Origin: Actinomycetota bacterium
GTDB lineage: Bacteria; Actinomycetota; Acidimicrobiia; Acidimicrobiales; Palsa-688
Length of the DNA: 64,000 nucleotides
Direction: 5' to 3'
Assembly: GCA_021323695.1 (NCBI GenBank)
Contig: JAJPKN010000052.1
Coordinates: 53,070-117,069, forward strand
Shown here: piece by piece, positions 51,361 through 59,262 of the stretch
Layout of the letters: the number at the start of each line of letters is the position of its first letter
Position numbering within the stretch: the first letter of the stretch is position 1
Notes under the pieces: generated by a model
What the model was told of the DNA's origin: nothing
Databases searched by the model: none
Seen by the model: only the letters and a program-made list of their open reading frames with translations
Translations under genes and position numbers: made by a program

Positions 51361-51667
51361 CGGCTGCCTTTGTGGTGCTGGCGTCCTTGGCTTGACCGCC
51401 TCCATTGCTGCTGGAGGCACCATCGCCGGGCTTGGCCTCTGCCCCCTTGGCCTCGCTCGCCTTGGCCCCGGCCCCGTTGCGGTGCCCGTTGGAACGGTTG
51501 TCCGTCCGGTAAAACCCGCTGCCCTTGAAGGTGATGCCGATGTTGCCGAACACCTTGCGGAGGGGCCCGCCACAGGCCGGGCACTGGGTGAGGGGGCTGT
51601 CGTGGAACGATTGCACGACCTCGAGGTGTCCTCCACAGGTCTTGCACGCGTACTCGTACGTGGGCAT
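51341..51667 (-). CDS. FmdB-family zinc ribbon protein, Ruc-like redox chaperone candidate (108 aa)
   Basis: The N-terminal zinc ribbon [20 protein letters not shown] has Cys8 and Cys11, and the second pair sits in QCPACGG (about 29-32). [17 protein letters not shown] closes the folded part. The last 50 residues are disordered, Ala/Lys/Gly/Ser-rich. This matches Rv0991c (Ruc) of Mycobacterium tuberculosis, described as a redox-regulated chaperone with a disordered tail; the equivalence is inferred. A CIRCE element lies about 65-90 bases upstream, which fits heat-shock control by HrcA. Start ATG at 51667; the ribosome binding site (AAGGAAGG) is rather far upstream. Confidence 0.85.
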   Translation of the reverse strand: MPTYEYACKTCGGHLEVVQSFHDSPLTQCPACGGPLRKVFGNIGITFKGSGFYRTDNRSNGHRNGAGAKASEAKGAEAKPGDGASSSNGGGQAKDASTTKAAVTSAAS

Positions 51668-51689
51668 TGTGAAGCGGTCCTTCCTTTTG

Positions 51690-51749
51690 CAGTCTGGCCT
51701 CTGGCAGTGTTGCCTCTGGCAGTCTGGCCTTTAGCAGTCTGGCTACCCG
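51690..51749 (+). repeat. Four tandem 15-bp repeats upstream of the zinc ribbon gene
   Basis: Consensus CAGTCTGGCCTCTGG, copies at 51690-51704, 51705-51719, 51720-51734 and 51735-51749, with the last diverging after 9 bases. They lie in the leader of the minus-strand gene and the left arm of the CIRCE element spans the junction of copies 3 and 4. Confidence 0.75.
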
Positions 51750-51757
51750 AGTGCTAA
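51731..51757. promoter_or_regulatory. CIRCE element (HrcA operator)
   Basis: TTAGCAGTC (51731-51739), 9 bases, GAGTGCTAA (51749-51757). This matches the consensus TTAGCACTC-N9-GAGTGCTAA in 17 of 18 positions with exact spacing. On the minus strand TACACT lies just outside it, so HrcA would sit at the transcription start of the zinc ribbon gene. Confidence 0.85.
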
Positions 51758-51936
51758 GTGTACCGCACTGCAGCCAGCCAGCCGGGCCGCGCCCCGCCGG
51801 TGCCAGCCCGTCGGGTGCTGGGCAGCACGCGCGGTGGAGGGGCATGCGGGCGTGCTGGGCGGGCCCAAGGGGACTTGGCCGAGGTGGTAGAACAGGTCGT
51901 GCACCGGGGAGGTGCACGGGGAAGGAGGCTGGCCCG

Positions 51937-52833
51937 ATGGCTCACCCGGTCCGCAAGGCCGTGGTACCGGCAGCTGGGTTGGGGACGAGGTTCCTGCCCG
52001 TCACCAAGGCCCAGCCCAAGGAGATGATGCCGCTGGTGGACAAGCCGGCCATCCAGTACGTGGTCGAAGAGGCCGTGGCCGTCGGCATCACCGACATCCT
52101 GGTCATCACCGGGCGGGGCAAGCGCAGCCTGGAGGACCACTTCGACCGGTCCTTCGAGCTCGAGTACTACCTGAGGGAGGCGGGCCGGCTGGACGAGCTG
52201 GAGGAGATGAAGCGCATCGCCGACATGGCAGACATCCACTACGTCCGCCAGGGCGAGCCCAAGGGCCTGGGCCACGCCGTGTCGGTGGCGGCCGAGCACG
52301 TCGGGGACCAGCCCTTCGCCGTGCTGCTCGGGGACGACATCATGCACCAAGACGCCGGGGTGCTGGCCGGGATGCTGGACGCCTTCGGGCGCCTCGGCCA
52401 CAGCGTGGTCGCCCTGAAGGAGGTGCCGGCGACGGAGATCTCCGCCTACGGCTGCGCCGCTGTCCGGCCTCTGGAGGGCCACCTGGTCGAGATCGAGGAC
52501 CTGGTGGAAAAGCCGGCGGCCCAAGAGGCGCCCTCCAACCTCGCCGTTATGGGCCGCTACGTGTTCGGGCCCCAGATCTTCGAGGTGCTGTCAGAGACCA
52601 AGCCCGGCCGAGGAGGCGAGATCCAGCTCACGGACGCCATCAAGGCCCTGGCCGAACGTGAGCCGGTGTACGGCTGGACGTTCCGTGACGGCCGCTACGA
52701 CGTAGGCAACAAGCTGGACTACCTGCGGGCCACCGTCGAACTGGCCCTCGAGCGGGACGACATCGGCCCCCCCTTCCGCCAGTTCCTCCTGGGACGCCTG
52801 GCCAAGGACCTGGGGCTGCCTCCGAGGGGCTAG
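51937..52833 (+). CDS. galU: UTP-glucose-1-phosphate uridylyltransferase (298 aa)
   Basis: Makes UDP-glucose, the precursor of many surface sugars. The N-terminal nucleotide-binding motif AAGLGTRFLPVTKAQPKEMM, then PLVDKPAIQYVVEEAV, EPKGLGHAVSVAAEHVGD and DLVEKPAAQEAPSNLAVMGR are GalU signatures. ATG at 51937 has GAAGGAGG 8 bases upstream; the longer open frame has no family sequence. The leader contains a hairpin, GTGCAC (51899-51904) with GTGCAC (51912-51917). It would feed the epimerase and glycosyltransferases elsewhere in the window. Confidence 0.95.
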   Translation: MAHPVRKAVVPAAGLGTRFLPVTKAQPKEMMPLVDKPAIQYVVEEAVAVGITDILVITGRGKRSLEDHFDRSFELEYYLREAGRLDELEEMKRIADMADIHYVRQGEPKGLGHAVSVAAEHVGDQPFAVLLGDDIMHQDAGVLAGMLDAFGRLGHSVVALKEVPATEISAYGCAAVRPLEGHLVEIEDLVEKPAAQEAPSNLAVMGRYVFGPQIFEVLSETKPGRGGEIQLTDAIKALAEREPVYGWTFRDGRYDVGNKLDYLRATVELALERDDIGPPFRQFLLGRLAKDLGLPPRG

Positions 52834-52836
52834 CCT
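52831..52836 (+). promoter_or_regulatory. -10 box TAGCCT for leaderless moaA
   Basis: TAGCCT ends 7 bases before the ATG at 52844 and overlaps the galU stop codon, the same arrangement as at 9823-9835. Confidence 0.45.
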
Positions 52837-52843
52837 GGCCCCG

Positions 52844-53827
52844 ATGGCCGTCCCCTTGGTCGACGGTTTCGGGCGCCAGGTCCAGGACCTGCGCATCTCG
52901 GTGACCGACCGGTGCAACTTCCGCTGCACCTACTGCATGCCCAAAGAGGGGCTGCATTGGTTGCCGCGGCCCGACATATTGAGCTTCGAGGAGATCGTGC
53001 GGGTCGCCCGGGTGTTCGTCGAGCGCTTCGGCATCACCTCGGTGAGGCTGACAGGCGGGGAGCCGACGGTACGGGCCCACCTGCCGGCCCTGGTCGAACA
53101 GCTGGCCGCGTTGGGCGTGGAGCTGTCGATGACGACCAACGGGGCCTCCCTGGCCGGCTTGGCCGGCCCGCTGCGCCGGGCCGGGCTCCACCGGGTCACC
53201 GTGTCCTGCGACTCCCTGCGCCCGGGGCGCTTCGCCGAGATAACCGGGCGGGACATGCTCGGCCAGGTCCTGGCGGGCATCGATGCGGCGGTGGCGAGCG
53301 GGCTGCAGCCGGTCAAGCTGAACAGCGTCGTGGTGAGGGGCGTCAACGACGACGAGGTGGTGGACCTGGCCCGTTTCGGGCGGGAACGGGGGGTGGAGGT
53401 CCGCTTCATCGAGTTCATGCCCCTGGACGCCTCCGGCCAGTGGTCAGCGGGCAAGGTGGTGGCCTCGGCCGAGGTGGTGGCCCGCATCAACGAGGCCTAC
53501 CCGCTCGAGCCGCTCACCCATGGCCCGGAACCGGCCGAACGCTTCCGGTACTTGGACGGGGCCGGCACGGTGGGCGTCGTGGCCAGCGTCACCCGGCCTT
53601 TTTGCGCCAGCTGTGACCGGGTGCGCCTCACCGCGGAGGGAGCGTTGCGCAGCTGCCTGTTCGCCGTGCGGGAGGCCGACCTGCGCGCCATATTGCGGGG
53701 CGGGGGCAGCGACGACGACCTGGCGCAGGCCATAGCCGATGAGGTCTGGCACAAATGGGCGGGCCACTCGATCGGCAAGGTCGGCTTCGTGCGCCCTCCC
53801 CGCAGCATGAGCCAGATCGGCGGTTGA
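52844..53827 (+). CDS. moaA: GTP 3',8-cyclase, radical SAM (327 aa)
   Basis: First enzyme of molybdenum cofactor synthesis; it cyclises GTP using a radical SAM cluster. The N-terminal cluster motif is TDRCNFRCTYCM (Cys24, Cys28, Cys31), and the C-terminal cluster has TRPFCASCDRVRLTAEGALR followed by SCLF. RLTGGEPTVR is the SAM-binding GGE motif. The protein ends in Gly-Gly, as functional MoaA proteins do. It is followed by moaC after 46 bases. Confidence 0.96.
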   Translation: MAVPLVDGFGRQVQDLRISVTDRCNFRCTYCMPKEGLHWLPRPDILSFEEIVRVARVFVERFGITSVRLTGGEPTVRAHLPALVEQLAALGVELSMTTNGASLAGLAGPLRRAGLHRVTVSCDSLRPGRFAEITGRDMLGQVLAGIDAAVASGLQPVKLNSVVVRGVNDDEVVDLARFGRERGVEVRFIEFMPLDASGQWSAGKVVASAEVVARINEAYPLEPLTHGPEPAERFRYLDGAGTVGVVASVTRPFCASCDRVRLTAEGALRSCLFAVREADLRAILRGGGSDDDLAQAIADEVWHKWAGHSIGKVGFVRPPRSMSQIGG

Positions 53828-53859
53828 GGGCGGTTTGGGCAAGGCCGGCCTGGCCGGCG

Positions 53860-53865
53860 TAGACT
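53860..53865 (+). promoter_or_regulatory. -10 box TAGACT for leaderless moaC
   Basis: TAGACT ends 8 bases before the GTG at 53874. This decides the moaC start, which from the open frame alone could be placed 13 codons upstream. Confidence 0.45.
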
Positions 53866-53873
53866 GGCTGGCG

Positions 53874-54452
53874 GTGTCCGATCGCGGCCTGACTCACCTG
53901 GACCCCCTCGGGCGTGCCCGGATGGTGGACGTCACCCCCAAGGAGCCGACCCACCGCCGGGCCATGGCCCGCTGCCGGGTGTACATGGCCCCGGAGACGA
54001 CCTCCAAGGTCGCCGCCAACGCCATCACCAAGGGTGACGTCCTGGCCGTTTCCCGGGTGGCGGGCATCCAGGCGGCCAAGCAGGCCGCCCACCTGATCCC
54101 CCTTTGCCACCCCCTGCTCGTGGGGGCGGTGACTATCAACTTCACCATCGGGGACGACTACATCGAAGTCGAGACCCAGGTGGAGACCGTCGACCGGACC
54201 GGGGTCGAGATGGAGGCGCTCACCGCCTGCGCCGTGGCCGCGTTGACCGTTTACGACATGTGCAAGTCCTTTGACCGCTCGATGGTCATCGGTGAGCTGG
54301 CCCTGTGGGAGAAGACAGGCGGCCGCAGCGGGCACTGGCGGCGCGAGGGGGCCACCGTGGTGAACACCACCGCGGAGGCCAACCGGGCTCGGCCCACCGA
54401 AGCCGCCACTGACGGGCTCATCGGCAGCACTGACGCTGGGCTGCCGGGCTGA
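53874..54452 (+). CDS. moaC: Cyclic pyranopterin monophosphate synthase (192 aa)
   Basis: Second enzyme of the molybdenum cofactor pathway, acting after MoaA. GLTHLDPLGRARMVDVTPKE, AKQAAHLIPLCHPLLVGAVT, EALTACAVAALTVYDMCKSF and the active-site Lys/Asp region DRSMVIGELALWEKTGGRSG are signatures. The usual protein begins with this Ser-Asp-Arg sequence, so GTG at 53874 is taken rather than GTG at 53835. The C-terminal 25 residues are a non-conserved tail. Molybdate transport and later moa/moe genes are not in the window. Confidence 0.95.
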   Translation: MSDRGLTHLDPLGRARMVDVTPKEPTHRRAMARCRVYMAPETTSKVAANAITKGDVLAVSRVAGIQAAKQAAHLIPLCHPLLVGAVTINFTIGDDYIEVETQVETVDRTGVEMEALTACAVAALTVYDMCKSFDRSMVIGELALWEKTGGRSGHWRREGATVVNTTAEANRARPTEAATDGLIGSTDAGLPG

Positions 54453-54644
54453 GGGGCAGGGGGCCTCGCCGCGCCCTCGAGGCCCGCGCCGGCCCAAATC
54501 CACCACTTTTGCCGCCCGAGCGGCTACGGTCCTGGGAAAGCAAGCTGCACCGAGGGGACTGGCCCGAGTGAGAAGACCGTACCGACGTACTTCGCCCCGG
54601 GGCGTGTTGGCCGGCCAGGCGGCAGGGGCGCAACTGTGGGCTCT

Positions 54645-54682
54645 TTTGTGTGGGCCAGTTGACGCTTTGTGTGGGCCAGTTG
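54645..54682 (+). repeat. 17-bp direct repeat before the translin pair
   Basis: TTTGTGTGGGCCAGTTG occurs at 54645-54661 and 54666-54682, 21 bases apart (two helical turns), just upstream of the ribosome binding site AAGGAG of the gene at 54707. A regulator binding to one face of the DNA is possible. The rest of the 254-base gap after moaC holds no gene that I can support. Confidence 0.6.
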
Positions 54683-54706
54683 CCGCCAACGCCAAGGAGC
54701 TCTGGG

Positions 54707-55384
54707 ATGACTGCTGAGCTGTTGGTCGCTTTGTTGTGGGGCGGCGTGCTCGTCTACTGGTTGTGGCGCCGGCGCCCCAGTTTCGCTGACTCGATCGGGT
54801 CGTTCCGTTACGAGCTGTCCGTCCTGGGCCATGCCGCGCCCAGCCGGGTGGCCCCTGCGCACCGCCTGAGCCCCATGCCCCTCAGCCCCGCCAGCAGCAT
54901 GAGCCCCGGCTCGGCCATGAGCGGCCCCACCCCGGCCCGCGCCCCCCACAGGGGCCCCACCGGCCTGCGGGCGCCCCTCCGGCCCGCCCACCTGGCGGCT
55001 AGCCCCCCGGGCCGGGCCGGGCTGCCGCCCTCCCGGCCGGTGGCCGCCAAGTCCTACCAGCGCCTGGAGCTACGGCGCCGGCGCCGGGACGTGCTCAGCG
55101 TGCTGGGGGGCGCCGTGGCCCTCAGCTTGCTGTTCGCCCTCGTCACCGCCTCGGCCGCGCTGCTGTACCTGCAGGCGTGCACCGACGTGGCCTTCGTCGC
55201 CTACGTGGCCCTGCTGGTGAGGGCGTCCAACCCGAAGTTGGCCCGGCCCGGCTACCGCCCGGCCCGGCCCCGAGCAGGCCGGCCGCAGGGCTGGGGCGGC
55301 CACCCAGGCTACGGCCGCCATGGTCACGGCAGCTACGGGGACTTCGGCAGCTACGCCGAGCTGGCATCGGCACGAGCCAGTTGA
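54707..55384 (+). CDS. Membrane protein of unknown function, coupled to translin (225 aa)
   Basis: Not recognised. One hydrophobic segment at the N-terminus (AELLVALLWGGVLVYWLWRR) and two near residues 130-170 (VLSVLGGAVALSLLFALVTA; LLYLQACTDVAFVAYVALLV) flank a Pro/Ser/Ala/Arg-rich central part. The C-terminus is Gly/Tyr/His-rich (GWGGHPGYGRHGHGSYGDFG). The layout resembles some actinobacterial proteins of unknown function. AAGGAG lies 9 bases before the ATG. Its stop overlaps the TTG start of the translin gene, so the pair is co-translated. Confidence 0.7.
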   Translation: MTAELLVALLWGGVLVYWLWRRRPSFADSIGSFRYELSVLGHAAPSRVAPAHRLSPMPLSPASSMSPGSAMSGPTPARAPHRGPTGLRAPLRPAHLAASPPGRAGLPPSRPVAAKSYQRLELRRRRRDVLSVLGGAVALSLLFALVTASAALLYLQACTDVAFVAYVALLVRASNPKLARPGYRPARPRAGRPQGWGGHPGYGRHGHGSYGDFGSYAELASARAS

Positions 55385-56025
55385 ACCTGTCGGTCGAGCC
55401 CGTCCTCGCCGAGCTGGCCGCCGTCCACGCCGCCCGGGAAGCGTCCCTGGCGGCTTGCCGCAGGGCTATCAGGTACGCGGGCAGCGCCGTGCGGGCCGTG
55501 CACACCCGCCAGCCCGAGCAGGCCCAGCGCTTGCTAGCCCAGGCCGAGCAGGCGGTGCGGGAAGCTCAAGCTGCCCTCGGCCCTTACCCGGCGGTGGCCT
55601 ACGCCGGCTTCCTCCAAGATGCGGAGAAAGAGATGGCCGAAGCGGCGCTGACGCGGGCCTTGGTCGACGGGGCCGACCTGCCCTCCTGGTCGGAGCTTTC
55701 CATCGGCTTGGCGCCGTGGCTGAACGGCCTGTGCGAGGCTGCCTCCGAGCTACGCCGCGAGGTCCTCGACCGCCTGCGGGAAGCGGGCACGGCCCGGGCC
55801 GAGGCCCTCTTGGAGGCCATGGACGCGGTGTACGAACTGGTCACCAACGTGGACTTCCCCGACGCCCTCACCGGGGGCCTGCGCCGCAGCGCCGATGCCT
55901 TGCGGGCGGTGCTGGAGCGTACCCGCTCCGACCTCACCACCACGGCCCTCCAGCTACGCCTGCAGGCAGCCATGGAGGGACTGAGCCACCGCCTGCCCGG
56001 GCCTGCCTCGGGTGGCGCTGGCTAG
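55381..56025 (+). CDS. Translin family protein (214 aa)
   Basis: All-helical nucleic-acid-binding protein of the translin/TRAX family, common in eukaryotes and archaea and uncommon in bacteria. AIRYAGSAVRAVHTRQPEQA, YAGFLQDAEKEMAEAALTRA, LVDGADLPSWSELSIGLAPW, EAMDAVYELVTNVDFPDALT and GLRRSADALRAVLERTRSDL reproduce the known order of conserved helices. The acidic residues of the AEKEMAE helix and the later EAMDAVYE helix occupy the places that carry the RNase active site in TRAX-like proteins, which suggests RNA cleavage; this was not verified. TTG at 55381 overlaps the membrane-protein stop. Confidence 0.85.
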   Translation: MNLSVEPVLAELAAVHAAREASLAACRRAIRYAGSAVRAVHTRQPEQAQRLLAQAEQAVREAQAALGPYPAVAYAGFLQDAEKEMAEAALTRALVDGADLPSWSELSIGLAPWLNGLCEAASELRREVLDRLREAGTARAEALLEAMDAVYELVTNVDFPDALTGGLRRSADALRAVLERTRSDLTTTALQLRLQAAMEGLSHRLPGPASGGAG

Positions 56026-56078
56026 CCGCGGCGCCTGGCCTTTCCCCACAGCTCCCCAGAGGCGTAACACTTATAGGC

Positions 56079-58532
56079 ATGCTCACTGCTGAGCTGCGGC
56101 CTTTGCCGTCGTTGGGCCCGGCTGAGCCGCCGGTCCTGCGGGTGAAGGGGGTCTCGGCCTCCTACGGCGCCCTTTCGGTCCTCCACGGGGTGGACTTCGA
56201 GGTCGGCCGGGGCCAGGTGGTGGGCCTGGTGGGTGAGAACGGGGCCGGCAAGTCGACACTGGTCCGTTGCATCGCCGGCGACCGGCTGCCGGACGCGGGC
56301 GAGGTGCTGGTCGGGGACAACCGTGTGCGTTCCAATGCCGACGCCTTGCGCTACGGCATAGCCGTGGTGTGGCAGGACCTGGCCCTGTGCGACAACCTCG
56401 ACGTGGCCACCAACCTGTTCCTGGGCCGGGAAGGGGGGAGGTGGCTGACCGACGACCTGAAGGCCCGGGTGGCGGCGGAGCGGCTCCTGGCCGCTTACGA
56501 CATCGACGTGGGTGACGTGAGCCGCCCGGTGCGGTGGTTGTCGAGCGGCCAACGCCAGCTCGTGGCCGTGGCCCGGGCCATGCAGGACCGCCCCCGCCTG
56601 CTGGTCCTCGACGAGCCGACCGCCTCGCTCGGCGTCCAGGAGTCGAGGCGGGTCGAAGAGCTGGTAGGCCGCCTCCAGCGGGAGGGGACCACCATCTTGC
56701 TGGTGTCCCACGATGTGGACCAGGTCTTCCGGCTGACCGACCGCATAGTGGTCCTGCGCCGGGGGCGGGTGGCCGCCCAGGTGGCCCCAGCCGAGACCTA
56801 CCCCGACGAAGTGGTGGCCATCATGTCCGGGCGCGAGGTGGACGCCACGGCCCGCCGCCAGCTGAGCCGCCTGCAGGGCTTGGTCGACCAGCTTGCCTCG
56901 GCCAAGCCGGCGTCCAGCTTGCCGCTCATCATCTCCGCCCTGGCCGCGGCCCTGGGCACCGAGCAGCTTTGCATCCACCTGGCCGAAGACGGCGCGCTGC
57001 GCTGCGCGGCCGCGGTCGGCCTGCCTGCCCCGCTCCTGTCAGCCTGGGCCCGTGTCCCCTTCGGCCGGGAGGGTGGGCCCATGGGCACGGCGGCGCTGCT
57101 CGGCCAGGTGGTCGTGGACGAAGACGTGGAGACCAGCACCTCTTGGGCCCGTTTCGGCTCGCTGGCCCGGGTGGCCGGGATCCGCAGCTCGTGGTCGGTC
57201 CCGGTCATAGGCAGCGGGGGCCTCATCGGTGTGCTCACCGGCTGCCAGCCCGTGGGGGGGCGGCCCCGCAGCGACGAGCTGGACCTCGTGGCCCTGTACG
57301 CCGGGTACGCGGCCGGCGTGATCGAACGGGACCACCTGTTCGCCGAGGTCACCAGCCGCAACCGTTTGCTCGAGACCATACGCGAGGTGCTGGAGACCCT
57401 GGCCGGGCCCGAACCGGTGTCCAGCGGGCTGGCTCAGGCGCTGCAGGCCCTGCGCCAGGGCCTGCGGGCCAGCGAGGTCGAGCTGTGGGCCAAGCCCCAG
57501 GGCGGCGAACTGCACTGCCTGGCCGCCGCGGGCGCCGACGGCCAGCCTCGCCGCCAGCCCGAGGGGCTCGACGCCAAGGAGGCCCAGCGGGTGCTGGGGA
57601 TGGACCTGTACGTCGGTTCCCCCCGGCAGACGCCGGGGAGCCGCCACGTCCTGGCGGTCACTTTCGACGTCCCCGGGGGGCGGGCCGCGCTCATAGGCCG
57701 GTGGGCGGCTGCCGGGCCGGAGCCAGAACCGCCCGAAGACGCCATCGCCTTGCTGGGTGACGCGGCCAACTCGGTGCGGCTGGCCCTCGAACGCGACGAA
57801 GCCGAGCAGGCCCACCGCCAGGCCGCCGCGTTGCGCCGCTCCCACCAGCTGCAACGGGACTTCCTGTCCCGCCTGAGCCACGAGCTGCGGACCCCGCTTA
57901 CTGCCATACGCGGCTATGCGAGCACCCTCCTGGCGGCCGACGTGAAGTGGGACGACGACTCCAAGCAGCGTTTCTTGAGCCGGATAGAGACCGAATCGGC
58001 CCGTCTCGGCCGCCTGGTCGGCGACCTGCTCGACTCCTCGGCCATAGAGTCGGGCCTGCTACGCCTGGAACCCGACTGGTGCGACCTGCAGTTGGTCCTG
58101 GAGGCGGCCATTTCCTGCCTGCCACCCCTCCGCACGGGTGCGGTGAAGCTCCACTGCCAGCCGGGCCTGGCTCCCATCTGGGCCGACCACGACCGCCTGG
58201 AGCAGGTGTTCGTCAACCTGGTGGAGAACGCCGTGCTCCACAACCCCCCCGGCACCCATGTAGAGGTCGACGCCCGCCTCGAGGCCCCGGGGCAGGTGGC
58301 GGTCAGGGTCTCCGACGACGGCACCGGGGTTCCCGCTGACCTGGTGGCGCACATCTTCGAGCCCCACAACGGCGGCCACCGTCCGCACAAGCCGGGGGCC
58401 GGCCTCGGCCTGTCCATCGCCTACGGCATCGTCAAGGCGCACGGGGGCGACATGACCCTGGAGAGCGACGGGGACGGGGCCTGCTTCGTCGTGCGGCTGC
58501 CGGTGGAAGCACCGAGCGAGGCGAGCGAGTGA
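56079..58532 (+). CDS. ABC ATPase-GAF-histidine kinase fusion (817 aa)
   Basis: Three modules in one protein. Residues 1-240 are a complete sugar-type (RbsA/XylG-like) ABC ATPase: Walker A GENGAGKST, Q-loop WQDLALCDNLD, signature LSSGQRQL, Walker B LLVLDEPTAS and H-loop LVSHD. About 260-570 hold one or two GAF-like sensor domains (SLPLIISALAAALGTEQLCI; GIRSSWSVPVIGSGGLIGVL). From about 590 come the HisKA helix with the phospho-acceptor His in SRLSHELRTPLTAIRGYAS and the HATPase domain (VENAVLHNPP, SDDGTGVP, GAGLGLSIAYGIVKAHGG). No membrane segment is visible, so the kinase is soluble and may sense by binding a permease. The ABC part is very like the ATPase of the importer encoded 5 kb downstream (shared DLALCDNLD). 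The RR gene overlaps its 3' end by 4 bases. Confidence 0.9.
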   Translation: MLTAELRPLPSLGPAEPPVLRVKGVSASYGALSVLHGVDFEVGRGQVVGLVGENGAGKSTLVRCIAGDRLPDAGEVLVGDNRVRSNADALRYGIAVVWQDLALCDNLDVATNLFLGREGGRWLTDDLKARVAAERLLAAYDIDVGDVSRPVRWLSSGQRQLVAVARAMQDRPRLLVLDEPTASLGVQESRRVEELVGRLQREGTTILLVSHDVDQVFRLTDRIVVLRRGRVAAQVAPAETYPDEVVAIMSGREVDATARRQLSRLQGLVDQLASAKPASSLPLIISALAAALGTEQLCIHLAEDGALRCAAAVGLPAPLLSAWARVPFGREGGPMGTAALLGQVVVDEDVETSTSWARFGSLARVAGIRSSWSVPVIGSGGLIGVLTGCQPVGGRPRSDELDLVALYAGYAAGVIERDHLFAEVTSRNRLLETIREVLETLAGPEPVSSGLAQALQALRQGLRASEVELWAKPQGGELHCLAAAGADGQPRRQPEGLDAKEAQRVLGMDLYVGSPRQTPGSRHVLAVTFDVPGGRAALIGRWAAAGPEPEPPEDAIALLGDAANSVRLALERDEAEQAHRQAAALRRSHQLQRDFLSRLSHELRTPLTAIRGYASTLLAADVKWDDDSKQRFLSRIETESARLGRLVGDLLDSSAIESGLLRLEPDWCDLQLVLEAAISCLPPLRTGAVKLHCQPGLAPIWADHDRLEQVFVNLVENAVLHNPPGTHVEVDARLEAPGQVAVRVSDDGTGVPADLVAHIFEPHNGGHRPHKPGAGLGLSIAYGIVKAHGGDMTLESDGDGACFVVRLPVEAPSEASE

Positions 58533-59233
58533 CCCAGGCTCAAGGGCGCACCAAGGCCCTGCTGGTCGAGGACGACCCCAACATCGTCGACCTCATCCGG
58601 AGCAACTTGTACGTGCGGGGTTTCGACACCTGTGTGTCCTTCGACGGCCGCCATGCCCTCGAGCTGCTGGAGACCGAACGGCCTGACATCGTCCTGCTCG
58701 ACCTCATGCTGCCCGAGGCGGACGGCTTCGAGCTGTGCCGGCAGATGAGGGAACGGTCGGCGGTCGGGATCATCGTGGTCTCGGCCCGAGGAGGCCAGCA
58801 CGACAAGGTGACCGCGCTCAACTTCGGTGCCGACGACTACATGACCAAGCCCTTCGGCATCGAGGAGCTCCTGGCCCGCATTACCGCCACCCTTCGCCGC
58901 ACCCGCCCGGTCGAGGCTCCCCAGGCGACGCCGCTGCGTGTGGAGGTAGGCGACGTTGTGATCGACCTGGAACTGCGCCAGGTGCAGGTGGCCGGCGAGG
59001 TGGTCCACCTGACCCCGACCGAGTTCGCCCTGCTGCGCGAGCTGGCCGTCAACCGGGGCAAGCTGCTCACCCATGCCCAGCTCCTCCGGCGGGTGTGGGG
59101 GCCGGGTTATGAGACCGAGACCGAGTACGTGCGGGTCTACGTGCGCCGCCTCCGGGCCAAGCTGGAGGGCCAGGGCGGGCCGCCGGTGATCGTCACCCAC
59201 CCCAGGGCGGGTTACCGCTTCGCCCCCGACTGA
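58529..59233 (+). CDS. OmpR/PhoB-type response regulator (234 aa)
   Basis: Receiver domain with acidic pocket VEDDPN (15-16) and phospho-acceptor Asp58 in VLLDLMLPEADGFEL, followed by the KPFG loop (Lys of MTKPFGIEELLARI). The C-terminal winged helix has HLTPTEFALLRELAVNRGKL, TEYVRVYVRRLRAKLEG and GAGYRF-type ending (HPRAGYRFAPD). The GTG start overlaps the kinase stop by 4 bases, so it is the cognate partner. Direct repeats of the PhoB type in the region 30 bases downstream (GTTAATG and GTTTATG, 11 bases apart) are candidate target sites for control of the sugar importer. Confidence 0.95.
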   Translation: MTQAQGRTKALLVEDDPNIVDLIRSNLYVRGFDTCVSFDGRHALELLETERPDIVLLDLMLPEADGFELCRQMRERSAVGIIVVSARGGQHDKVTALNFGADDYMTKPFGIEELLARITATLRRTRPVEAPQATPLRVEVGDVVIDLELRQVQVAGEVVHLTPTEFALLRELAVNRGKLLTHAQLLRRVWGPGYETETEYVRVYVRRLRAKLEGQGGPPVIVTHPRAGYRFAPD

Positions 59234-59262
59234 GCCCGGCCCGGCCGCCACCGGCGCCACCC

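Noticed and set aside
51690..51749. Tandem 15-bp repeats as a CRISPR array
   Set aside because: Units abut without spacers, there are only four copies, and no cas genes are present.
54490..54640. Possible riboswitch leader before the gene at 54707
   Set aside because: Short G-rich and purine-rich blocks looked suggestive, but I could not match them to any riboswitch consensus and saw no convincing paired structure.
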